DNA of 31,371 nucleotides from Blattamonas nauphoetae (taxonomy: Eukaryota; Preaxostyla; Oxymonadida). Location of the stretch: positions 1 through 31,371 of the forward strand of contig JARBJD010000585.1 in the NCBI GenBank assembly GCA_033064195.1, in the 5' to 3' direction. The first letter of the stretch is position 1; each line of letters starts with the position of its first letter. Under the pieces are notes generated by a model. That model was not told where the DNA came from. It searched no databases and saw only the letters and a program-made list of their open reading frames with translations. Position numbers and translations under genes: made by a program. This document shows, in pieces, positions 1-8,207 of the stretch.

Positions 1-910
1 AAAATGTCAATAGAGATCAAAATTGTGAAGTGAAACATGGTTTGAAGTGATAAAGTGAAGTGACGTACCAGATCTTACAGTTCATTTTATCTTGACGATC
101 ACACATTTTTAGTTCAATGTTCCACTTCGTATTGATAAAAAAGAGAATTGAAATCAAATAGTTGTGAAATGAAACGATAAGGTGAAGTGGTGTACCTGAT
201 CTGGACGATCACTTCAGATTGCGTTTTGTTGGTACACCGTTGTGTTTTATGAAAAGTTAAGAGAACAAATCGAAGAGTGGTGAAGTGTAAAAGGTGAAAT
301 GAAAGTTGAATCAAAGTAAAACAAAGTGGTGTACCAACGCATACAATTTTATCGATGAATCACGAAGTTTCTCGAGCAAAGATGAGGATCAAAATTTTGT
401 TCACGTCATTTTAAATTTTAATTTTGAAAAAGTGAAAACAATGAGAAAAACTGACAAATGAAGTGAAAATGAGAGTATAAAGTGAAGTGGTGTACCAAAA
501 CAGAGAACAACAAAAGTGAAGTGAAAATTCTGGTACGTCATTGTGTCTTATGAAGAGATAATACAAAAAAGGGATCAAACCTGTTCTAATTCCTTGATTA
601 AACATGCTTTCATGAGATAAGACATCATAGTGTACCTGAGTTGGGATGATCACACAGATCGAGTCCACGAATGTGTTTTATAAAGAGATGAATAAAAAAG
701 AAGAGAATACCTGTGATTTGTCGGTTGTGTAACATCCTTTTATGAGATAAAACACAACGGTGTACCCAAGATCCGAGGTCGAGTTTGGTCCGATCAGCGT
801 TGGTACATGAATGAGTTTTATGAAGAGATTTATCAAAGAAGAGAGCAAACCTTTCATGAATGAGTCGGGAATGAAACAACCGTTCATGAAACAAAGTAGT
901 GTACCTGAAC
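1..910. repeat. Degenerate tandem repeat, period about 130-160 bp
   Basis: The core GTGTACC (once CGTACC) recurs near 64, 190, 329, 490, 630, 760 and 899, so spacings run from about 126 to 161 bp. The best-preserved units (about 531-660, 661-800, 803-910) also share a TTTTATGAAGAGAT-like block and a CATGAGATAA-like block at matching offsets. The array may continue beyond the window. It has no convincing gene. It lies immediately outside the inverted-repeat part of element 1, so it may be the outer end of that element or flanking host satellite. I find no matching GGTACAC series in the 17.3-18.6 kb flank. Confidence 0.7.
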
Positions 911-1164
911 GAGAGGAGAAGAAAAAAGTGAAGGATCGAGAGCGAGAAAGAAGAGTTGAAAAAGAAGAGAGAACAAATGAGAAAGTAGAAAGTGAAACAC
1001 ACCAAAACGAAACGGTAAAGAGCAGTCAGGAACGAGATGAGAGGATCATGTCCCATTGAAGTACTTTCTCTGATCAAACAAGACGGATCGAACCCATCGA
1101 TGACAGGATCGAAGTCGAGGAGAAGCTCAAATGATAAAATCACGAATGAAAAATTATTTTTGAA

Positions 1165-1182
1165 TTTTTTAATTTGTATTAA
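1165..1182 (+). promoter_or_regulatory. Early-type promoter motif before the gene O copy
   Basis: TTTTTTAATTTGTATTAA runs straight into ATG, the same arrangement as at gene O on the right side. Confidence 0.5.
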
Positions 1183-1324
1183 ATGAATCCAACTGAGATG
1201 GACAACGAAAGACGTCGAATATGTTCAGAACAAGCATTAATTGAATCAATGACAGAAGAGAACTGTTCGCTAGTCTCTGAGAATGTCAGAAATAATGTGC
1301 CGGTGACGTATGTTCATGAGGGAT
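1183..1324 (+). pseudogene. Shortened inverted copy of the start of gene O
   Basis: The reading frame begins MNPTEMDNERRR and follows the first ~47 residues of gene O (16833-17222) closely. It then runs into the promoter and start of the S74 protein gene. It is best read as the part of gene O that lies inside the inverted repeat, not as an independent gene. Any short peptide made from it would carry most of the first ~50-residue repeat unit only. Confidence 0.7.
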
Positions 1325-1329
1325 TGTCA

Positions 1330-1342
1330 TTTTTTATTTTCT
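1330..1342 (+). promoter_or_regulatory. Late-type promoter motif before the S74 gene
   Basis: TTTTTTATTTTCT ends directly at the ATG at 1343. It decides that start over an upstream in-frame ATG at 1310, which would place the motif inside the coding region. Confidence 0.55.
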
Positions 1343-2239
1343 ATGAAAGAGCAAACAGAAATGAATCGACAAAAATACAATTCACAAATGATTGAGAAAA
1401 TGATTGATCATAATCTCTCGACGACCAACGAGAATGCAGCAGTAATTGACTCACTTCAGAAGACAACTGAAGCACACAAGACAGCGATAACTTCAATCCA
1501 AAAAGTGGTGAGCACAAATGGATCAATCACTTGTTCAGCAGGTATTGCGACACCAACAATTGGAGGATTGATCAATGTGAATGGAGCGAATTGGAACATT
1601 TCAGAGGGATCACTTCCGAAGTATCCTGGAACATATCCATCATCAACATTCTTTTCTGGTCTTTCCATTTCACAATCAATTTCAGAAACCTCAGGAATTC
1701 AATTCAATGGTGATGGCATCGTAATGTGGTCTCCATGCGACAGACCAGCAATCTATTACTACGATAAGGACACAGGTTCAGGAGTGTTTTCAATATCCAC
1801 AACAGGAAGTTTTTCTCAGTTGTCAGACAGACGAGTGAAAAGAAATATTGAACCATATCCCGATGTTATTGAGCAACTGAATAAAGTGGAGATCGTGAAG
1901 TATCAGTTCAACACATTCGACTCGAAGATTAACAAAGTGACGAAGCAAATTGAGAGAGAGACTGATGAAGAACACTTGAAGAACTGCAAAGAGAAATGTG
2001 AATGCTTGAAGAAGGAGAGTGAGAAGAAACACATTGGTGTAATTGCTCAACAGATCCAAGAAATATTCCCCGAAGTCGTGAATGATTCCAATCCAGATTG
2101 TCTTCAAGTTGATTATGCAGAACTCTCTTGCTTCTGTGTGAAAACCATACAGGAACTGAGTAACATTGTCGGACATCAACAGACACTCATCAATGAACTC
2201 ATTCAAAAATATAATTCCCTGACTAATACTCCAACATGA
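1343..2239 (+). CDS. Spike- or fibre-like protein with peptidase S74 chaperone domain
   Basis: This 298-residue protein has three visible parts. Residues ~1-60 are polar and helix-prone, followed by a Ser/Thr/Gly-rich beta-like middle (~60-165). The C-terminal part begins with SDRRVKRNI near residue 170. That segment and the later HIGVIAQQIQEIFPEVV and DYAELSCFCVKTIQEL stretches are hallmarks of the peptidase S74 intramolecular chaperone of phage tail spikes and of MYRF. In that family the domain trimerises the protein, then cuts itself off using a Ser-Lys pair at the start of the domain. A Cys/Lys/Glu-rich insertion (about residues 200-230) sits inside the domain. The gene reads opposite to the virion genes and overlaps the end of gene B by a few codons. 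The late-type motif suggests a virion role, perhaps a trimeric receptor-binding spike. Domain call is strong; the role is inferred. Confidence 0.8.
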   Translation: MKEQTEMNRQKYNSQMIEKMIDHNLSTTNENAAVIDSLQKTTEAHKTAITSIQKVVSTNGSITCSAGIATPTIGGLINVNGANWNISEGSLPKYPGTYPSSTFFSGLSISQSISETSGIQFNGDGIVMWSPCDRPAIYYYDKDTGSGVFSISTTGSFSQLSDRRVKRNIEPYPDVIEQLNKVEIVKYQFNTFDSKINKVTKQIERETDEEHLKNCKEKCECLKKESEKKHIGVIAQQIQEIFPEVVNDSNPDCLQVDYAELSCFCVKTIQELSNIVGHQQTLINELIQKYNSLTNTPT

Positions 2240-2633
2240 GATCAACCAGAAATTCATAATACTCCTTGATTATTTTTCCGTTGATTGTCTCCGTTGTTTC
2301 CATCTCTATCGATTCACCAGAGCTGTCTTTGAACCAGATCTTCACAATTGATTGTCGAGTAGTTAATTCCCACTTTTTTCGCTTCGCAATCTTTTCGTTA
2401 CAGAAAGCAACAAACGAATCATTGAATGCGTCAGTCTGGATCCAATCACCATGGATTGTGATGTGCTGCGGAATGTCTTTTGAAATGACTGTTGTTGAAC
2501 CATCAATTTCCTCCATCACACGGATGAGTTTGCAGTCAAGGAAGTGAACATATTTTTGTTTTCTGGAATTAGTAAAATCTGGAGGCAATTGAGTTGTGTG
2601 AGAATTCTGAATTGAGAAGTATCGTTTCACCAT
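2223..2633 (-). CDS. Late virion-module protein B, unknown function
   Basis: The 136-residue protein starts MVKRYFSIQNS. This start is preferred because the matching gene of element 2 begins at the same ATG and both have the T/A promoter motif 14-15 bases upstream. It is rich in beta-type segments and ends with a helical NGKIIKEYYEFLVDLMLEY. There is no signal peptide or membrane segment. It is the last gene of the virion module, just beyond MCP2, and converges on the S74 gene. A single-jelly-roll vertex (penton-like) protein would be plausible for size and position, but I see no motif that proves it. Confidence 0.6.
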   Translation of the reverse strand: MVKRYFSIQNSHTTQLPPDFTNSRKQKYVHFLDCKLIRVMEEIDGSTTVISKDIPQHITIHGDWIQTDAFNDSFVAFCNEKIAKRKKWELTTRQSIVKIWFKDSSGESIEMETTETINGKIIKEYYEFLVDLMLEY

Positions 2634-2646
2634 TACTGTTTTCTCC

Positions 2647-2658
2647 AAAAATAAAATA
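2647..2658 (-). promoter_or_regulatory. Late-type promoter motif of gene B
   Basis: On the minus strand TATTTTATTTTT lies 13 bases before the ATG; the element 2 copy has the same layout. Confidence 0.5.
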
Positions 2659-2664
2659 TTCAAT

Positions 2665-4353
2665 TCAATACCCTCTCTTCACTTCTTCATATGCTTCTTG
2701 GAGTCGACGATCAATGACATATCGCACTCGTGGTTGTCCATTCTCGATCCAGAACAACCAGCAAGTAGCCTGATGCAATGCCAAAATAGGTGGAGGAGGA
2801 CCTTCTGGAGTTGATGTAAAATATGGATCAAGTTCTCCCTGATTGATTGGTGTTCCTCTGTAGACAATATTCACTGATTCTGCTGTTGAAATTCCTTCCT
2901 CACCACCAGCAATTTCACTTCTATCCGTTGGAACCATGAATGTGAATGAAGTTGCATCCGTTACTGGTTTGGTTCTCTTGTAATCCTTTCCTTTATAGTC
3001 AAACACTCGAGTTGAACATATTGAATTTTCAAACTCTTCTGTTGCGGAACAACCAATGAAATCACCATTCACCATCATCATTTGATAGAACTCTGGTGAT
3101 ATTGTTGACATTGGGAAATTAGGAAAGTTGATTCCAAGCATTTCGAACTGACCAACATAGTGAGGATTTCTGAAGACTGTGCATTCATTTGGTCTTTCAG
3201 GGAACAAGCACATGAGATTCATGAGATTGTTGAGCTTGATACTGATGTTCGATCGAACTCCCATTGCTGTTGCTTTTGATTGAAATGATTGAGTGTCAAT
3301 TCTTTCTGCTTTCAGAACATAAAGAGTCTTCGAAAATGTGTTGAAGAGGGATTGTTTTGTTGCATCAGTGATTTGATATCCGTAGCAAATTGTTGAGACT
3401 TTATCAACTGATAAAGAAAGAACAGTGCAGGTGACTTCTTTGGTAATTACCTCAACCACTCCAGTGGAATTGTAAACGTAATTGCGTCTATCGCTAACTT
3501 TCAGTACTGGATTTCCGATCTGTGTAAATTCCTGTGTGACGGATGAAAAGTCCCCCTCAGACATCAAGATCATGTTGGATTGATCCGAAAGGGTTGTCAA
3601 GTCTTTATCTGGAAACGCTTCACGGGAACCTTCGGAAGATTTTCGAATGACAGTTGAAGGCTGAATTGGACAGTACACAAGTGAATCCGTTGTCAAGTGA
3701 AATCTCAAACGTAAATTGCCAAAGATGGAATTTGGATATTGGTCAAAGGTACTCAATGGAAGTAAATTCACAAATGGAATAACGAGTGGAATTGTCGCAG
3801 TGATTTCTTTTTGGCCTCTATTGATTGGGACAAAATAGAATCCACACACACTCTGATCCATTCTCTGAACATTTTCCCACAGACTGTAACAATGCTTCAT
3901 ATTATTTTTCTCTTCTTGTGACTTGAATGTGTGATACAGAAATGATTCGTGAATATGATTATTCTGAAGTGTGTTGTCAATGATGTTTCCATGACTGTCG
4001 ACGAGTCTCATGTCTCGAATTGCATCTGAAGATGCTTTATATCCAAAGAACATTCCATGCATTCCGACGTAAGGTCCCGAGTCACCAACCTGATGAAAAT
4101 TTGGAACAGTGACTGTGAGATCAATTCGCAAATGACTCTTCGCAAACTCAGTCACATCATGACCATCATAACACAATGGAACTTCAATCTCATCTCCAAT
4201 TCTGCATGGCATAGGAGGATTCGTTGGATGCACTTCTTGGATGGAGTAGATGTGTGGCTCGGAATCCCACTGTTTTGGCATATACGATTGCACTTCGATT
4301 TGCTCAATTAATGTCGATGTTGGTTTGGATTGATTAGATCTGAAACTTCTCAT
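2665..4353 (-). CDS. Capsid-type protein MCP2 (element 1)
   Basis: The 562-residue protein has no signal peptide or membrane segment and is dominated by beta-type segments, as in double-jelly-roll capsid proteins. It parallels MCP1 along its length. PLVIPFVNLLPLSTFDQYPN followed by SIFGNLRLRF matches the MCP1 stretch with INLEDLLIFSGMTDYPK and LFGDLKLSV. The ends also agree: PINQGELDPYF, PPPPILALHQATCWLFW and a terminal charged helix correspond to PIYQGNLDTYY, PPAPILATTATTWWVLR and its helix. I infer that the two are ancient paralogues. One could be the hexon and the other a second capsomer or a minor capsid protein. It lies 31 bases before gene B and downstream of MCP1, all on one strand. 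The reading frame looks whole. Confidence 0.6.
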   Translation of the reverse strand: MRSFRSNQSKPTSTLIEQIEVQSYMPKQWDSEPHIYSIQEVHPTNPPMPCRIGDEIEVPLCYDGHDVTEFAKSHLRIDLTVTVPNFHQVGDSGPYVGMHGMFFGYKASSDAIRDMRLVDSHGNIIDNTLQNNHIHESFLYHTFKSQEEKNNMKHCYSLWENVQRMDQSVCGFYFVPINRGQKEITATIPLVIPFVNLLPLSTFDQYPNSIFGNLRLRFHLTTDSLVYCPIQPSTVIRKSSEGSREAFPDKDLTTLSDQSNMILMSEGDFSSVTQEFTQIGNPVLKVSDRRNYVYNSTGVVEVITKEVTCTVLSLSVDKVSTICYGYQITDATKQSLFNTFSKTLYVLKAERIDTQSFQSKATAMGVRSNISIKLNNLMNLMCLFPERPNECTVFRNPHYVGQFEMLGINFPNFPMSTISPEFYQMMMVNGDFIGCSATEEFENSICSTRVFDYKGKDYKRTKPVTDATSFTFMVPTDRSEIAGGEEGISTAESVNIVYRGTPINQGELDPYFTSTPEGPPPPILALHQATCWLFWIENGQPRVRYVIDRRLQEAYEEVKRGY

Positions 4354-4356
4354 TTA

Positions 4357-4374
4357 TAGAAAAATAAAAAATAC
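4357..4374 (-). promoter_or_regulatory. Late-type promoter motif of MCP2
   Basis: Minus-strand TATTTTTTATTTTTCTATAAATG leads into the start; the last six bases are the TAAATG form. Confidence 0.55.
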
Positions 4375-4405
4375 AATATCATTATTTTCTTTTACTGTTT
4401 TGTCT

Positions 4406-6868
4406 CTACATGATTCCCAAATCTTTGTACAACGCTTTCAATGTATGATTAGGATAGTACTCAACTTTTGGTTCGCCATTGCTATATCGTAATACCCACC
4501 ATGTGGTTGCAGTAGTTGCCAGGATCGGTGCTGGAGGATGAGTAAATGTTGTCATATCACCACCACTTTGACTTGGGCTGTATACATTATAGTATGTGTC
4601 AAGATTACCTTGATAGATTGGATGTGATCTCAAAGTGACAGCAGTATTTCCTTTTGAACTGATTGAATCATTGCAGTTTGTTGGACATCCACTTCTCTGA
4701 GTAGGAAAGCACAGAAGGAAGTCAGTGTTGTCATGAACTGGACGAACTCTTGTCATTGTTTCATTTGGATATGAGCCATCACCAGTGAGTTTCTCTTCAA
4801 CGAGTGAATCTGTCAGTGATCGCTCCAAGTCATCAGGAACAGCTAGGTACGAATCGAGATTGAGAGTCGATAGTGCAAACTGATAGAAGCGAGCTCCAAT
4901 AGTTGTTGTCGGTTGTTCTGAATAATATTTGTTGTGGAGATACACACGAAGATCTTTCTGCATTGGATTGTGGAAACAGGTGACTTCATTGTCGTAATGA
5001 CGAAACAGGAGCATAATATCCTTCGCATTCACCACTACCATTTGCTGAGTACAATCAATTCCTGTTGCTGTTGGGGCCTTCTGATAGATGTGTCATTAAC
5101 CCGGTCCGTGTCATTAACCCGGAACATGGGGTTGAAAGAAATCATATTGGTCAAACTAAGAAAAAAATAAAATTTGAGAATTTTCTATCGAGGCGAATCG
5201 GAGAAAACCTCAAAATACTGTATACAGCAGGAACACACACATTTTTTCCAACTTTTTCAGCTCATATCTCCACAACCAGATATCCGTTTTCAACCAAATA
5301 AAAAGCGTTTTTATCGTGAATATATCGAAAAAAGACTCACAAAAAAAATCAATTTGTTTTTCCTAAGAAATTTTTAGTCGAGAAAATTAACGTTTTTTCG
5401 CAACTTCACAAATACCCAACATTTGTTTTTCTAAATGTTTTCAAAATTTTATTTTCACCAAACAAACGTTTCTGTGGAAAATTTCATCAAAATTGGTCCA
5501 CAAGTTGTGGAGATATGATTTGGACACACTACCAAAAGGGCCTAAAACGAGTTTTTTTGAGGTTTTCTCTGATTCGCCAAGAGAGACAATTCTCAAATTT
5601 TATTTTTTTCTTAGTTTGACCAATATGGTTTGTTTCAACCCCATGTTCCGGGTTAATGACAGAATCGGGTTAATGACACATCTATGAAATGGATAGAATG
5701 AGATCTTCTCAGCTGGAATTGTTCCAGGACGATTTGTGTACATCTGCTTCAGATTCTTTTTCGCATCATCTTTCATTTTGTATCCAGCACTCATGCAATA
5801 CACATCATCAATCCGATAGTTTGTGACGTTTAATGAGATGTACTGATCCACGTATTCTGGTTCTGTTGTCACGACATTGGCTGTTGAACATATAATATCT
5901 TTTGTTACTGTTGGTTGGAGAAATGATTGACCAATTTGAACGAAGTTCTTTGTGCATGAGGTGACAAGATTGTTCAAGAAATATGGACGATGTTGAAGAC
6001 AATTGAGAATTGCTGCTTTAATAGTTGGTGCTGCTGCTGTTCCAGTAACGAGTGATGATAGTGTATCTTTCAAAGTGAGTTCAGGATTCACAGGACAACA
6101 AACAAATGCATCTTCATTCATGTGCACACTCAGTTTCAAATCGCCAAAGAGACATTTTGGATAGTCAGTCATCCCTGAGAAAATGAGAAGATCTTCAAGA
6201 TTGATTGACACACGAATTGGCACATCAATAGTGTCTTGAAACACTCCTGTTCCAGATGTTGTTGTAAAATCAGAAAGTGGAATGTACACACCAGCAACTG
6301 ATTCATCATGATTCCAAGCATTTTGCCATGGCGTGTGTGCGTGCTTACGATTCTCCAATTGACTCTTTGGTTTGATCATATTGTAAATGTGAGACTCCAT
6401 TGAGACATCATTGTTTGTTGTGCTAATGATTCTTTGATTGTTGTGAAGAACAGTAAGGTCACGAAAGATTGATGCTGAATGCTTGAGTCCAACGAAGATG
6501 AAGATTCTTTCATTCATGAACGATCCAATTTTACCAGCTGTTGTCTTCCAATTATTGAGTTTCAATGTCGCAGTCATTGTGAACGTGATAAACGAATCAT
6601 CAATTTGACAAATGTCCTGATTACCAGTCAATGGAATGATTATCTCTTGCCCTGTATAGAAGCGAGCATTCTCAGATGGTTTCAATTCTTGAATAGAAGT
6701 ACTGTGAGCTCCATCATTCAGTAGATAATTAATGTGATGTTCAGACTGAAGTTGTTGTTGTATTTGACCCATGTCATCTCTTGTGTATTCTATCCTTCCA
6801 GTGGTATTTCCAGTCAGTGATGATGCTCCAGTTCTTTTGTTTGTCAGATGTGTAATATGCGAGTTCAT
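4406..6868 (-). pseudogene. Capsid-type protein MCP1 (element 1), interrupted by a transposon
   Basis: The gene begins MNSHITHLTNKR at the ATG at 6868, which is set by the late-type motif and by the same start in element 2. An upstream in-frame GTG is not needed. It corresponds to the 620-residue MCP1 of element 2 and reads as the major capsid protein candidate: large, beta-rich, soluble, centrally placed, and the best conserved between the two elements. Conserved landmarks include HTPWQNAWNHDESVAGVYIP and FSGMTDYPKCLFGDLKL. A 600-bp foldback transposon (5085-5684) lies inside it with a TGA target duplication. The copy is therefore a fossil. Confidence 0.7.
5085..5684. mobile_element. Foldback DNA transposon, family A, copy 1
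   Basis: The 600-bp element starts TAGATGTGTCATTAACCCGG and ends with the inverse, and its arms pair for most of its length around an A/T-rich centre. Each end contains a doubled GTGTCATTAACCCGG-like unit. TGA flanks it at 5082-5084 and 5685-5687. The uninterrupted element 2 gene has a single TGA at the matching point, which gives a natural empty site. There is no transposase. Palindromic form and a TNA duplication fit Tc4/Tc5-type elements moved by a transposase elsewhere. Confidence 0.9.
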
Positions 6869-6874
6869 TTTCAC

Positions 6875-6887
6875 AAAAATAAAAAAA
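6875..6887 (-). promoter_or_regulatory. Late-type promoter motif of MCP1
   Basis: Minus-strand TTTTTTTATTTTT ends 6 bases before the ATG at 6868. Confidence 0.5.
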
Positions 6888-6896
6888 CTTAATTAC

Positions 6897-7193
6897 TTAT
6901 TTCTTTTTGACTTTCTTCTTCTTTGGTTTCAGCTTTTCTTCTAGTTTTAGTATTTCTCCTCTGAGCTGATTCGCTCGTGAATTGTTTTCTTCATTGATTG
7001 CTTGCTCATATTGTGCCATCTTTTCTGCGTGGATTTGCTGATCCGACTTCACATCTGGTATCATTTCAATTCCTGTCTGCGCTACCTTAGAAATCAGTGG
7101 TCCAACAAAGGGGATGAGATTCAGAAATGGAGCTCCAACTCTGAGTATGTTTTTGCCAACTGCTGCTAATTTTGATAACCAACCTGGTGCCAT
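6897..7193 (-). CDS. Small MAPG protein E, possible membrane-active virion protein
   Basis: The 98-residue protein starts MAPGWLSKLAAVGKNIL. Residues ~5-45 form an amphipathic then hydrophobic stretch (FLNLIPFVGPLISKVAQTG), followed by a charged helix and a Lys-rich tail. The start resembles neighbour F (MAPG, then a K-L/I pattern). Adenovirus protein VI and comparable proteins of adenovirus-like and adintovirus-like genomes have a similar amphipathic segment that breaks host membranes, so a membrane-active or core role is plausible. That is by analogy only. The Lys-rich tail could bind DNA. The element 2 copy is whole and ends in the same kind of tail. Confidence 0.65.
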   Translation of the reverse strand: MAPGWLSKLAAVGKNILRVGAPFLNLIPFVGPLISKVAQTGIEMIPDVKSDQQIHAEKMAQYEQAINEENNSRANQLRGEILKLEEKLKPKKKKVKKK

Positions 7194-7199
7194 TTTGAT

Positions 7200-7212
7200 A
7201 AAAATAAAAATA
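7200..7212 (-). promoter_or_regulatory. Late-type promoter motif of gene E
   Basis: Minus-strand TATTTTTATTTTT ends 6 bases before the ATG at 7193. Confidence 0.5.
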
Positions 7213-7231
7213 TCTGATTACTAGTGAATGT

Positions 7232-7540
7232 TTATCCTTTGAATTGAATTTTGGAATTGGACGAGAGTGGCATATCATCATTGGAGTATCGTCCATTTCG
7301 AGGTGGTTCGTACTCGATCATCTGTGGTTTTGGTTGACGATTGATCGCTTTGTTTTGTTGATAAACGTCCATCATTCCTCCTAATCCATTGAGTATTCCA
7401 CCTGCTGTTTGTCCGAATTTACTCTTCGTTTGAGAAAGCAATCCACCACCAACTTGTAGCAATGTTGGAGCTAGAGGTTTGATGAATTGAAAGAATTGCT
7501 TGCCGATATTTTTGAGTTTGTTGAAACTTCCTGGTGCCAT
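7232..7540 (-). CDS. Small MAPG protein F, possible membrane-active virion protein
   Basis: The 102-residue protein starts MAPGSFNKLKNIGKQFFQF. An amphipathic helix (residues ~5-30) is followed by a Gly-rich stretch (GGGLLSQ, TAGGILNGLGGMM) and a polar tail that includes EYEPPRNGRYSNDDMP. Gene E has the same opening, so the two look like a tandem duplication that diverged. The WxxLWxxIKNFG-like pattern of adenovirus protein VI is the nearest analogue I can name. It lies between G and E on the same strand, each with its own promoter motif. In element 2 the linker before EYxPPRN is about 20 residues longer. Confidence 0.6.
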   Translation of the reverse strand: MAPGSFNKLKNIGKQFFQFIKPLAPTLLQVGGGLLSQTKSKFGQTAGGILNGLGGMMDVYQQNKAINRQPKPQMIEYEPPRNGRYSNDDMPLSSNSKIQFKG

Positions 7541-7546
7541 TTATGT

Positions 7547-7560
7547 AAAAATAAAAAATA
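7547..7560 (-). promoter_or_regulatory. Late-type promoter motif of gene F
   Basis: Minus-strand TATTTTTTATTTTT, then a short spacer ending CATAAATG. Confidence 0.55.
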
Positions 7561-7576
7561 CAATTCATTTATAATT

Positions 7577-8149
7577 TTAGCGAGGAATAGCTTTCGTCAG
7601 AGAAATGCCATAATTGAGAATTGTGTTGTATGCTTCATTGTAGGCAATACTCATGTCTTTTCCACCAACAAGGATCTTGAATATTGTTCAAAAGATTGGG
7701 AGTTTATTCAGACATAAACACTTGTCAGACAGGTCATCCAATTCGATCACCACATCATTGATCCCTGTGAGTGTCGCAATCAGTGCACATAAATCACTTT
7801 GGTTCGTGATCAGTTTCTTCGATGGTTCAATGAGATTATTCAACAACTTCTTTTCACAAGCAAAAGCATTTTTGTAGACGAGCAGTAGTTGATCTTTGAA
7901 TGCTGAAATGTTAGACGTGTATTCCCGAAGTGGGATTGAACGACTCTGAATTGGTGCTGATGGATACGTCTCGAGTGGAGGATCGTAAGCACCTCGTTCA
8001 CTCTCCATCTCCACATTAGCGCTCTGGTCATTATTCATTCTTCCAGAATTTGATCCTTTATTATCGATGATGACATTGTTGGTGATTGATGTTGGTACTG
8101 AAGAAGAACTTGTGTGTTTCGTAAATTGACAACTTAGAATTGGTTGCAT
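7577..8149 (-). pseudogene. Late gene G (element 1), unknown function, about one break
   Basis: It matches the whole 205-residue gene at 22059-22676 in element 2. The start MQPILSCQFTKH follows the late-type motif. The first ~90 residues are polar and low in structure with Pro-rich stretches. The second half is helical and hydrophobic-periodic (KDQLLLVYKNAFACEKKLLN, then LITNQSDLCALIATLTGIND). No enzyme motif is visible. Position in the virion module suggests a structural or assembly protein. The copy is a fossil with about one break. Confidence 0.6.
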
Positions 8150-8159
8150 CACTTTCTAT

Positions 8160-8172
8160 AAAAATAAAAAAT
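8160..8172 (-). promoter_or_regulatory. Late-type promoter motif of gene G
   Basis: Minus-strand TATTTTTTATTTT with a TATAGAAAGTG spacer; the element 2 copy keeps the same spacer. Confidence 0.5.
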
Positions 8173-8207
8173 ATATATTAATGTTTTTAATCAGACATTT
8201 CTTTCTG

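Larger units (their letters stand above)
1143..1324 (+). repeat. Left arm of inverted repeat (matches 17081-17310)
   Basis: Read on the plus strand, 1183-1324 matches the start of gene O read on the minus strand with about ten differences in 142 bases. The A/T promoter block just upstream is also conserved. Farther out only short matches remain, such as GATCGAACCCAT near 1087. The inner edge falls inside gene O, so this side keeps only its first ~47 codons before the S74 gene promoter begins. This is the usual appearance of a gene straddling the inner edge of a terminal inverted repeat. Confidence 0.75.

Noticed and set aside
1-910. CRISPR-like array
   Set aside because: The repeats are long, degenerate and without uniform spacers, and the window is eukaryotic.
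1310-1342. Upstream ATG as start of the S74 protein
   Set aside because: The late-type promoter motif would then be inside the gene, and the first residues overlap the gene O copy.
5085-5684. Tc1/mariner-type TA target duplication
   Set aside because: The empty site in the element 2 gene shows one TGA and no TA.
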